A DNA stretch of 11,990 nucleotides from positions 1 to 11,990 of the forward strand of contig NZ_JBJMIE010000012.1 in the NCBI RefSeq assembly GCF_045807065.1, written 5' to 3'. Positions 6,042 through 11,990 of the stretch are shown one piece after another. How positions within the stretch are numbered: position 1 is the stretch's first letter; the number at the start of each line of letters is the position of its first letter. The DNA is from Actinophytocola sp045807065 (GTDB taxonomy: Bacteria; Actinomycetota; Actinomycetes; Mycobacteriales; Pseudonocardiaceae). Under the pieces are notes generated by a model. It ran no database searches, had not been told where the DNA came from, and saw only the letters and a program-made list of their open reading frames with translations. The position numbers were made by a program, and so were the translations under genes.

Positions 6042-7621
6042 TCGGCGGCCCCGTCACGCAGCCGGGGGATGCCGAGCGGGTTGCCGTCCCGCAGTTCCTC
6101 GGGCAGCAGCGCGTCGGGCACGTTCTGGTAGGAGACCGGCCGCTGCCACCGCTCGATGGCGAGGGTGCCGACGGAGGTGGTGGCCGGCGTGGACGTCGCC
6201 GGGAACGGGCCGCCGTGCACGACCGCGTGCCCGACCTCGACACCGGTCGGCCACCCGCCGTAGAGCACGCGGCCGGCGAGCAGCTCCAGGCGCGGCAGCA
6301 GCGCGGCGACGGTGTCGTGGTCGCTCTCGTCGGCGTGGACGGTCGCGGTCAGCTGGCCTTCGAGGGTGTCGAGGATCCGCTCCAGCTGGGCGAGGTCGCG
6401 CACCCGCACGACGAGCGAGGCCGCGCCGAACACCTCCTCCTGCAGCGCGTGCTCGGCGAGGAAGGTGTCGCCGTCGGTGACGAACAACCCGGCCTGCCCG
6501 CAGGCGGCGATGGCGTCGTCGGTGCCGCCGACGGCGACCTCGGTCACGCCGGCGGCGTCGACCAGCCGGGTGAAGCCGGCCACGTAGGACTTGTGGATGG
6601 CCGTGTTGAGCATCGCCGCGCCGGGCGCGGCCTTGACCGCCTCCCCCGCGGCGGCGAGGAACCCGGTCGGGTCGCCGAGGGCGAACACCAGGCCGGGGTT
6701 GGTGCACAGCTGGCCGGCGGAGGTGGTCAGCGAGGCTACGAACTCGGTTCCGAGCGAGGCGCCGGACGACGCGAGCGCGCCGGGCAGCAGGATCACGGGG
6801 TTGACCGAGGACATCTCGGCGTAGACCGGGATGGGCACGGGCCTCGACTGCGCGGCGGCGACCAGCGCGAGGCCGCCGGAGCGGGAGCCGGTGAACCCGA
6901 CCGCGGCGATCCTCGGGTGCTTCACCAGCGCGGTGCCCAGACCGCGGCCGTCACCGAAGAGCAGCGAGAACACGCCCTCCGGCAGGTCGTGTGCCTGCAC
7001 GGCGGCCCGGATGGCGCGGCCGACCAGCTCGGAGGTGCCGGGGTGGGCGCTGTGCGCCTTCACCACGACCGGCGCGCCGGCCGCGAGCGCGGACGCGGTG
7101 TCGCCGCCGGCGACGGAGAACGCGAGCGGGAAGTTGCTGGCCGAGAACACGGCGACCGGGCCGAGCGGCACCTTGCGCTGCCGCAGGTCCGGCTTGGGCA
7201 GCGGGGTCCGGTCCGGGTCCGGGGTGTCGAGCCGCGCGCCGAGGAACCGGCCGTCGGCGACCACGGAGGCGAACAGCCGCAGCTGGTTGGTGGTGCGTGC
7301 CAGCTCTCCCCGCACGCGGGGCGCGGGGATGCCGGTCTCGGCGACGACCCGCGCGACGAGCGTGTCGCCGAGCGCGTCGATGTTGTCCGCGACGGTCGCC
7401 AGGAACGCCGACCGGGCCCGCAGCGAGGTCGCCCGGTAGACCGGGAACGCCTGCCAGGCCAGCGAGACCGCCCGGTCCACGTCGGACTCGTCGCCGAGGC
7501 CGTAGCCGGGTTCCAGCTCCTGCCCGGTCGCCGGGTCGACGCCCCGGATCTCCTTGCCCCTGCCCCGCACGTCCGCGGCGCCGATCAGCATCGATCCGGT
7601 CAAAGCCAGTGTGGCGGTCAT
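6038..7621 (-). CDS. 2-oxoglutarate semialdehyde dehydrogenase (aldehyde dehydrogenase family)
   Basis: The 527-residue protein oxidises 2-oxoglutarate semialdehyde to 2-oxoglutarate with NAD(P)+, the last step of glucarate breakdown. Aldehyde dehydrogenase residues are in place: N163 in SASNFPLAFS, K188 in VVVKAHSAHP, the cofactor loop GFTGSRSGG (242-250), general base E269 in YAEMSSVNP and the nucleophile C306 in GQLCTNPG. The AHSAHP and CTNPG variants and the length (usual aldehyde dehydrogenases have about 480-500) fit the type III enzymes of D-glucarate and hydroxyproline pathways. It lies between kdgD, which makes its substrate, and gudD, and overlaps each by four bases. The ATG at 7621 is the one coupled to the kdgD stop. 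The family is sure; substrate is assigned from context and motif style. Confidence 0.93.
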   Translation of the reverse strand: MTATLALTGSMLIGAADVRGRGKEIRGVDPATGQELEPGYGLGDESDVDRAVSLAWQAFPVYRATSLRARSAFLATVADNIDALGDTLVARVVAETGIPAPRVRGELARTTNQLRLFASVVADGRFLGARLDTPDPDRTPLPKPDLRQRKVPLGPVAVFSASNFPLAFSVAGGDTASALAAGAPVVVKAHSAHPGTSELVGRAIRAAVQAHDLPEGVFSLLFGDGRGLGTALVKHPRIAAVGFTGSRSGGLALVAAAQSRPVPIPVYAEMSSVNPVILLPGALASSGASLGTEFVASLTTSAGQLCTNPGLVFALGDPTGFLAAAGEAVKAAPGAAMLNTAIHKSYVAGFTRLVDAAGVTEVAVGGTDDAIAACGQAGLFVTDGDTFLAEHALQEEVFGAASLVVRVRDLAQLERILDTLEGQLTATVHADESDHDTVAALLPRLELLAGRVLYGGWPTGVEVGHAVVHGGPFPATSTPATTSVGTLAIERWQRPVSYQNVPDALLPEELRDGNPLGIPRLRDGAAE

Positions 7622-8532
7622 GAAAGCTCCACCTTCTCCACGAGTGTCCTCAGCTCATCGAACTCGCCCGGCGTGAGATCCGCCAAGGGGGGTCGCACGG
7701 GGCCGGCGTCCCTGCCGACCGCGCGCAGGCCGGCCTTGACGATCGACACGGCGTAGCCGTTGCGGCGGTCGCGGATCTCGATGTAGGGCAGCACGAACTC
7801 GTCCAGCTTGCGGTACACGGTCGCCGCGTCCCTGGCGCGCACGGCCGCGTAGAACTCCAGCGCCCAGTTCGGCGCGAAGTTGAAGATCGCCGACGAGTAC
7901 GTGGTGACGCCCATCTCCAGGTACGGCAGCGCGTAGGTCTCCGCGGTCGGCAGCCCGCCGATCGACAGCAGCCGCCCGCCCAGCCGCGCGTGGACCCGCG
8001 TCATGAGGTCGACGTTGCCGACGCCGTCCTTGAAACCGACCAGGTTCGGGCAGTCCTCGGCCAGCCTGGCGGTGGTGTCGTAGGTGTACCTGGCGTTGGC
8101 GCGGTGGTAGACGATCACGCCGAGCGAGGTGGCCGCGCACACCGCCTTCACGTGCGCGACCAGGCCTTCCTGCGGCACCTCGGTCAGGTACGGGGGCAGC
8201 AGGAGCAGCCCGGCGGCGCCGGCGGCCTCGGCGTCGCGGGCCATGGCGACGGCGGTCGCGGTGCCGTATCCGGCGGGCGCGAGCACCGGGGTGTCTCCGG
8301 CGGAGAGGACGGCGGCCCGCACGACCCGGGCGACCTCGGCCGGGGTCAGCGCGGGGAACTCACCGGTGCCGCCGGCCGCGAACAGGCCCGCGGCCGGGAA
8401 GGACGACTGCCAGGCCACGTGCTCGCGGTAGGCGTCCTCGTCGAACGCGAGGTCCGCGGTGGCGTGCGTGACGGGGAACGACAGCAAGCCGGTGCCGAGC
8501 GTGTCGCGCAGGGATTCCGGACTCAGGGTCAA
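7618..8532 (-). CDS. kdgD: 5-dehydro-4-deoxyglucarate dehydratase
   Basis: The 304-residue protein is a member of the dihydrodipicolinate synthase/N-acetylneuraminate lyase family. It removes water and CO2 from 5-keto-4-deoxy-D-glucarate to give 2-oxoglutarate semialdehyde. Motifs are GGTGEF (54-59), Y142 in VIVYHRANARYT and the Schiff-base lysine K168 in GFKDGVGN; length equals the usual 303-ish residues. There is no ATG or GTG at the right place. The start is the TTG at 8532, with GGAG (8542-8539) six bases upstream, and it begins the family-typical TLSPESLRDTLGTGLLSFPVT. It is the first gene of the four-gene glucarate operon and follows the promoter at 8566-8594. Confidence 0.94.
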   Translation of the reverse strand: MTLSPESLRDTLGTGLLSFPVTHATADLAFDEDAYREHVAWQSSFPAAGLFAAGGTGEFPALTPAEVARVVRAAVLSAGDTPVLAPAGYGTATAVAMARDAEAAGAAGLLLLPPYLTEVPQEGLVAHVKAVCAATSLGVIVYHRANARYTYDTTARLAEDCPNLVGFKDGVGNVDLMTRVHARLGGRLLSIGGLPTAETYALPYLEMGVTTYSSAIFNFAPNWALEFYAAVRARDAATVYRKLDEFVLPYIEIRDRRNGYAVSIVKAGLRAVGRDAGPVRPPLADLTPGEFDELRTLVEKVELS

Positions 8533-8565
8533 GGCAGGCTCCAGTGGTGTCGGGCGACTACTTCG

Positions 8566-8594
8566 AGCGTATGACCACGTTCGATACCTGTCTA
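8566..8594 (-). promoter_or_regulatory. Promoter of the glucarate operon
   Basis: On the minus strand TAGACA (8594-8589) is followed by 17 bases and TACGCT (8571-8566), a good sigma-70-type pair (TTGACA with one mismatch; TANNNT). Transcription would start near 8559, leaving a leader of about 27 bases that contains the GGAG ribosome site of kdgD. Confidence 0.55.
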
Positions 8595-8621
8595 AGTCCA
8601 ACAACGCATTCTGCGATACCT
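8569..8621. promoter_or_regulatory. LysR-type operator (T-N11-A) plus repeated half-site
   Basis: GTAT (8569-8572), 11 bases, then ATAC (8584-8587) is a symmetrical T-N11-A site of the form bound by LysR-type regulators. The right half-site context CGATACCT (8582-8589) recurs at 8614-8621, exactly 32 bases on, about three helical turns. The full site covers the spacer and -10 of the glucarate operon promoter, while the second half-site overlaps the regulator's own start region. The flanking LysR gene is the natural ligand. Confidence 0.6.
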
Positions 8622-8622
8622 T
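8617..8622 (+). promoter_or_regulatory. Putative -10 box of the LysR gene (leaderless)
   Basis: TACCTT fits TANNNT and ends 6 bases before the ATG at 8629; no Shine-Dalgarno is visible, so a leaderless transcript is plausible. It overlaps the second CGATACCT half-site, which would allow autorepression. No good -35 is seen. Confidence 0.4.
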
Positions 8623-8628
8623 CCGCGC

Positions 8629-9519
8629 ATGTCGTTCACGCTGGAGCAGCTGCGCGGGTTCGTGGCCGTGGCCGAGGAGGCCAACTTCGGTCGGGCCGCG
8701 GCACGCCTGCGGATCACGCAGCCGCCGCTGTCGCGCCAGGTGCAGAAGCTCGAGCGGGCGCTGGAGGTGCAGCTGCTGGTCAGGACGCCGCGGGCGGTGC
8801 TGCTCACGCCGGCGGGCGAGGCGTTCCTGCCGGAGGCCAGGCGCATGCTGAACCTGGCCGAGGCGGCACCGCTCGTCGCCCGCAACGCGGCCCGCGGCAC
8901 GGCGGGCGCGCTGCGGATCGGGTTCACCGCGATCTCCGCGTTGACCGTGCTGGGCACGTGGATCCGCACGATCACCCAGCACCTGCCGGCGGTGGAGCTG
9001 ACGCTGACGGAGATGGTCACCCGCGACCAGGTGGACGCGTTGCTCGCCGGTGACATCCACGTCGGGCTCGCCCGCGGCGTGCCGGCGTCGGAGGTGCTCG
9101 ACACCCGCCGCGTGCACGTGGAGAGCCTGATCCTGGCCTGCCCGCGCGGCCACGCCCTCACCGAGCTGGGCCATCCGCCGACGCTGACCGACGTCGGCCG
9201 GCACGACGTGGTCACCTACACCCCGATCGCGGCCCGCTACCTGCAGGAGCTGGTGATCAGCGTGTTCCACGACGCCGGTGTCGAGCCGCGCTACGTCCAG
9301 CAGGTCAGCCAGGTGCACAGCCTGCTCGCGCTGGTCGACGCCGGGGTCGGCGTCGGGCTCGTGCCCCGGTCGGCGGCGCGGCTGCGGCTGCCGAACCTGA
9401 CGTTCACCGAGATCGACGGCCTGGCGCTGGACGTGGTCGAGACGCACTGCGTGTGGCGGGCTGGGCACAACAACCCCGCGCTCGACTCGCTGCTGCGGCT
9501 GACGGGGGTCAGGGCCTGA
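8629..9519 (+). CDS. LysR-family transcriptional regulator of the glucarate operon
   Basis: The 296-residue protein starts with the LysR winged helix-turn-helix (about 2-60: FTLEQLRGFVAVAEEANFGRAAARLRITQPPLSRQVQKLE), followed by a linker helix and a periplasmic-binding-like effector domain (about 90-290, beginning GALRIGFTAIS). Length is typical. It is divergent from kdgD across 96 bases that contain a T-N11-A operator, the classic arrangement in which a LysR protein controls the neighbouring operon and itself. The inducer is probably glucarate or a pathway intermediate (inference). Since the full site lies between the -35 and -10 of the operon promoter, repression without inducer is more likely than simple activation. 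The 3' end overlaps the convergent gene by 11 bases. ATG 8629 starts the domain exactly. Confidence 0.93.
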   Translation: MSFTLEQLRGFVAVAEEANFGRAAARLRITQPPLSRQVQKLERALEVQLLVRTPRAVLLTPAGEAFLPEARRMLNLAEAAPLVARNAARGTAGALRIGFTAISALTVLGTWIRTITQHLPAVELTLTEMVTRDQVDALLAGDIHVGLARGVPASEVLDTRRVHVESLILACPRGHALTELGHPPTLTDVGRHDVVTYTPIAARYLQELVISVFHDAGVEPRYVQQVSQVHSLLALVDAGVGVGLVPRSAARLRLPNLTFTEIDGLALDVVETHCVWRAGHNNPALDSLLRLTGVRA

Positions 9520-10411
9520 CCTTCTTGCGGCGGCCGGCGGATCGGGTCCGCGCGGCGGCCCGGGTGAGGTTCCTGGCGCGTTCGGTGAGGGCGTCGACCC
9601 GTTTCGCGAGGTCGGGGTCCGGGTCCTCGGCGGTGAGGGCGGCGGCGAGTTCCGCGTAGTCGGCCGCCAGCGCGCGTTGTTCGCCGGTCGGTCGGCGGTC
9701 CAGCTCGATGATGTGGGTGGCGAGCACGGCCGCCTTCGCGTTCAGTGACGCGCGGGCGTCGGAGGTGGCCGCGTGCTCACCCTGGCGCTGTGCCGCGAGC
9801 CGGCCGAGGCGGCGGCTGACCAGGAAGACCGTGGCCGCGCCGCCGATCACGGTCAGGACGGCCGCCGCGGCGAGCAGGTAGCGGGGCGCGGACGGTGAGA
9901 TGGCGCGGGGGCCGTCCGGCACGGTGCCGGACCTGACGAGGGAGTCGTAGTTGACCGCGACGATCTTCACCGCGTCCAGGGGGCGGTGAAGGAACTGGTC
10001 GGCGCCCCGCGGGACGATGTTCTCCGCGACGAACGCCTTGCCGAAGGTGTCGCTGTCGATGTCGTCGCCGGGGAAGTGCGCGCAGCCGTAGTGGTCGAAC
10101 TCGTCGTCGGCCGGTCTGAAGAGCACGACGAGCGTGCCGGCGGCCGCGTCCTCGGTGTCCTCGCAGGCCTCGGCGAGGTCGGCGTCGCGGTCGAGGAACA
10201 CCACGACCAGGCGCCGGTTGCCGATGACCCGCTCCGCCGCCCGCTGGTCGAGGTCGATGCCCGGTGCCACGTACACCGAGGAGCCACGCACCTGCCGGGC
10301 GACCGCGCCGTCGAGGATGCCGCCGGACCAGGCCGCCCACCCGGCCAGCACGAGCAGGCCGAGCACGGCGACGCCGAACGGCGTGGCCAGGTACCGGATC
10401 AGTCGCGCCAT
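9509..10411 (-). CDS. Membrane-anchored protein of unknown function, two transmembrane segments
   Basis: I do not recognise this 300-residue protein with confidence. It has transmembrane segments at about 11-28 and 179-199. The domain between them (about 30-178) is probably outside the cytoplasm. It holds two cysteines (C83, C110) that could pair and an alternating strand/helix pattern (RRLVVVFLD, GTLVVLFRP, AVKIVAVNYD). The layout recalls TPM-like domains between membrane anchors, but the likeness is weak. The cytoplasmic tail (200-300) is charged and helical, with possible coiled coil at about 220-285, and ends in a basic stretch RSAGRRKKVRP. It is the last of three overlapping genes; its ATG lies 13 bases inside the preceding gene. 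Its end overlaps the LysR gene on the other strand by 11 bases, so both stops lie within each other's coding sequence. Confidence 0.82.
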   Translation of the reverse strand: MARLIRYLATPFGVAVLGLLVLAGWAAWSGGILDGAVARQVRGSSVYVAPGIDLDQRAAERVIGNRRLVVVFLDRDADLAEACEDTEDAAAGTLVVLFRPADDEFDHYGCAHFPGDDIDSDTFGKAFVAENIVPRGADQFLHRPLDAVKIVAVNYDSLVRSGTVPDGPRAISPSAPRYLLAAAAVLTVIGGAATVFLVSRRLGRLAAQRQGEHAATSDARASLNAKAAVLATHIIELDRRPTGEQRALAADYAELAAALTAEDPDPDLAKRVDALTERARNLTRAAARTRSAGRRKKVRP

Positions 10412-11730
10412 GCGAGCTCACCCACCAGGTAGTTGGCGGGCCGGTACTCGGCGCGGCCCAGGTCGCGGGCGACGGTGTCCAGGTCGCGTCGCGCGGCGGT
10501 GAGGAGCCGGGCGACGTGCCGGTCCGGGAGGTTCTCGGCGAGCGCGGACCGGGCGGCCTGCAGCGCGACGAGTGCGCGGGCCAGGGCCGGGGCGTGGGAG
10601 AGCCCCGACAGCTCGATCGCGAGCGTGGTCAGCCCGGCCAGGCGGCCCGGTGGGGTGCGCGGCGCGGTTCGCGGACCGAGCACGGACCGCGCCGACAGCG
10701 CGAGGAACGCCAGCACGCAGGCCCCGAACAGCCAGGGCAGCGCGGGCAGGGCGACGCGCAGCGGGTCGAGGGGCCGGTAGGGCAGGGGCCGGTCGAACAG
10801 CCCGGCGTAGCGGACGTCGGTGACCTGGTCGAGGTAGGTGCCCAGGACGTTGGCCTGCGGGTAGGCGTAGCCGCTGAGCCGGTCGCCGAAGCGGGCGTAG
10901 AAGCCGGCGGCGGTGACGTCGGCGAACTCGCCGGCGTGCGGGCCGTAGTAGCCGATCCAGTTGCCGTACATGACGAGGATCGGCTGGTCGGGGAACAGCG
11001 TCGCGAGTGTCGGCCCGTACTCGGGCACGGGTTGTCCCGGTGGTTGCCGGGGGAACGCGGCGACCAGTGGCCGCTGCCCGCCGAACGCGGCGGTCTGCGG
11101 GCGTTTGGCCAGGGTGGCGCCGGCGGCGAGGTGGAGGCCGCCGGCACGCAGGTCGTTCGCGACCGGGTCGAGTTCGGCGGCGGTCGGGGCGCGCCAGGAG
11201 AACGGGTCGATCTCGGGCGGGCCGGGTTGGTCGCGTTCGGCGGCGATGAGGGTCAGCAGCAGGCCGGTGACGTCGCCGGTGACGAAGGTGGCGCGCCATT
11301 CGGCGAGCCGGTCGGGGACGACCTGGTAGGTGCTGCCGTGGAGGTCGGTGCCGATGATCCGGATGGTGGCGTTCTTGACGTCGGCCAGCTGCTTCTGCTG
11401 CTTGTCGGTGAGGCCGGGCGGGGCGACGAGGATGCGGATGTCGGCGTCGCCGATCGCGCGGGTGACGCGCGCTTCGTCCCAGCCGGCGACCGCGCCGGGG
11501 AGGCGGACGACCTTGTCCTTGTCGAGCATGTCGGTCAGCTCGGCGACACTGGGCAGGGTGGCGCCGGACAGCTCACCCGCGTCGCCCTCGCTGACGGTGT
11601 CCTTCCCCGACGGTGACCGCGCGTAGCTGACGTCGACCTCGGCCTGCCGCTGGGCCAGGAGGAACACGACCACGAGCGCGGCCGCGGTCAGCAGGAAGAC
11701 CCAGCGCAGCCACGGCCAGCGCTCACTCAC
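10399..11730 (-). CDS. Membrane-anchored protein of unknown function (possibly DUF4350-like)
   Basis: This 443-residue protein starts at a GTG (VSERWPWLRW) 8 bases inside the preceding gene. It has a transmembrane segment at 9-27, a large extracytoplasmic part (about 28-325), a second segment at about 327-348 and a helical cytoplasmic tail of about 95 residues. Residues 60-130 (LPSVAELTDML ... IRILVAPPGLTDKQQKQL ... IRIIGTDL) have the alternating pattern of DUF4350-type domains, but I would not rely on it. The rest of the outer domain is rich in Pro, Gly and aromatics (ILVMYGNWIGYYGPHAGEF). The tail resembles that of the next protein in size and charge, so the two, which share topology, may form one membrane complex. 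Function unknown; there are no catalytic motifs I can name. Confidence 0.82.
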   Translation of the reverse strand: MSERWPWLRWVFLLTAAALVVVFLLAQRQAEVDVSYARSPSGKDTVSEGDAGELSGATLPSVAELTDMLDKDKVVRLPGAVAGWDEARVTRAIGDADIRILVAPPGLTDKQQKQLADVKNATIRIIGTDLHGSTYQVVPDRLAEWRATFVTGDVTGLLLTLIAAERDQPGPPEIDPFSWRAPTAAELDPVANDLRAGGLHLAAGATLAKRPQTAAFGGQRPLVAAFPRQPPGQPVPEYGPTLATLFPDQPILVMYGNWIGYYGPHAGEFADVTAAGFYARFGDRLSGYAYPQANVLGTYLDQVTDVRYAGLFDRPLPYRPLDPLRVALPALPWLFGACVLAFLALSARSVLGPRTAPRTPPGRLAGLTTLAIELSGLSHAPALARALVALQAARSALAENLPDRHVARLLTAARRDLDTVARDLGRAEYRPANYLVGELAWRD

Positions 11731-11990
11731 CGCCGGCCTCCCGGTAGAGCCGATCGGCCCTGGCGGCGCAGTCGGCGGCCTCCTCGGCCGCGGCGACCCC
11801 GCCGCGGCTCGCGGCGAGCAGTTCGGCGCGGGTGAGCAGCTCGTCGGCGTGCGGGAGGTCGCGTGGTGCGGCGTCGCGGCTGACGGTCGCGCTGTCGATG
11901 GCGGCCCGCGCGGCGGACCACGCGGTGCGCCGCGCGCTGTCCCCCGCTCTGGCACGCGGCAGATATGCGGCCCCGAACCCGGCTCCCACC
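11723..11990 (-). CDS. C-terminal part of a protein of unknown function (5' end beyond window)
   Basis: An open frame of 88 codons enters from the right edge and stops at 11723. The visible part is helical and rich in Ala, Arg, Glu and Asp (for example SRGGVAAAEEAADCAARADRLYREAGGE at the end), compatible with a helical hairpin or TPR-like tail. A GTG at 11989 exists, but nothing shows it is a start. Its stop overlaps the next gene's GTG by 8 bases, so it is the upstream member of the three-gene membrane cluster. Function cannot be assigned. Confidence 0.65.
   Translation of the reverse strand, partial: VGAGFGAAYLPRARAGDSARRTAWSAARAAIDSATVSRDAAPRDLPHADELLTRAELLAASRGGVAAAEEAADCAARADRLYREAGGE

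Noticed and set aside
6215..7756. 513-residue plus-strand frame opposite the aldehyde dehydrogenase
   Set aside because: It is antisense to a gene with a full catalytic set and has no recognisable motif; Gly/Asp/Arg/Val/Gln-rich shadow.
8533..9468. Long upstream extension of the kdgD frame antisense to the LysR gene
   Set aside because: Composition is shadow-like (Gln/Arg/His/Asp), and the family N-terminus begins just after the TTG at 8532, which has its own ribosome site.

Overview
The window is very GC-rich coding DNA (clearly above 70% by eye). It has GTG and TTG starts, dense 4-base start/stop overlaps and several genes with no Shine-Dalgarno. This points to a high-GC actinomycete. A Pseudonocardiales-type host (Saccharothrix, Lentzea or Actinosynnema-like) is my guess from overall flavour and was not tested.

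Left part (1-1823): the 5' part of a coiled-coil protein with a cysteine-rich N-terminus (minus strand, running off the left edge) is divergent from a complete tyrosine recombinase (648-1823). They are separated by a conspicuously AT-rich island of about 108 bases. The island holds a perfect palindrome, a hairpin and two TANNNT boxes placed so that both genes could be leaderless. This looks like one end of an integrated element.

ECF module (1840-3739, minus strand): a DGPF/YCII-family protein, a YnfA-type small membrane protein and an ECF42-type sigma factor with its long C-terminal extension. Two TGTCGA motifs lie upstream. A 33-base tandem repeat sits exactly at the sigma start, so the true start is uncertain. 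The recombinase and sigma genes converge, and their stop codons form the two arms of one perfect inverted repeat.

D-glucarate module (3826-9519): a minus-strand operon of kdgD, a 2-oxoglutarate-semialdehyde dehydrogenase, gudD and a D-2-hydroxyacid dehydrogenase. All four genes are linked by 4-base overlaps. The first three encode glucarate -> 5-keto-4-deoxyglucarate -> 2-oxoglutarate semialdehyde -> 2-oxoglutarate. The fourth has no role in that route. A divergent LysR-type regulator faces the operon. The 96-base gap between them carries a symmetrical T-N11-A site inside a recognisable promoter for the operon. No transporter is visible.

Right part (9509-11990, minus strand): three overlapping genes, the first cut by the window edge. 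They encode two membrane-anchored proteins of no family I can name with confidence, preceded by the helical C-terminal tail of a third protein. No tRNA, rRNA, CRISPR array or insertion sequence was seen.
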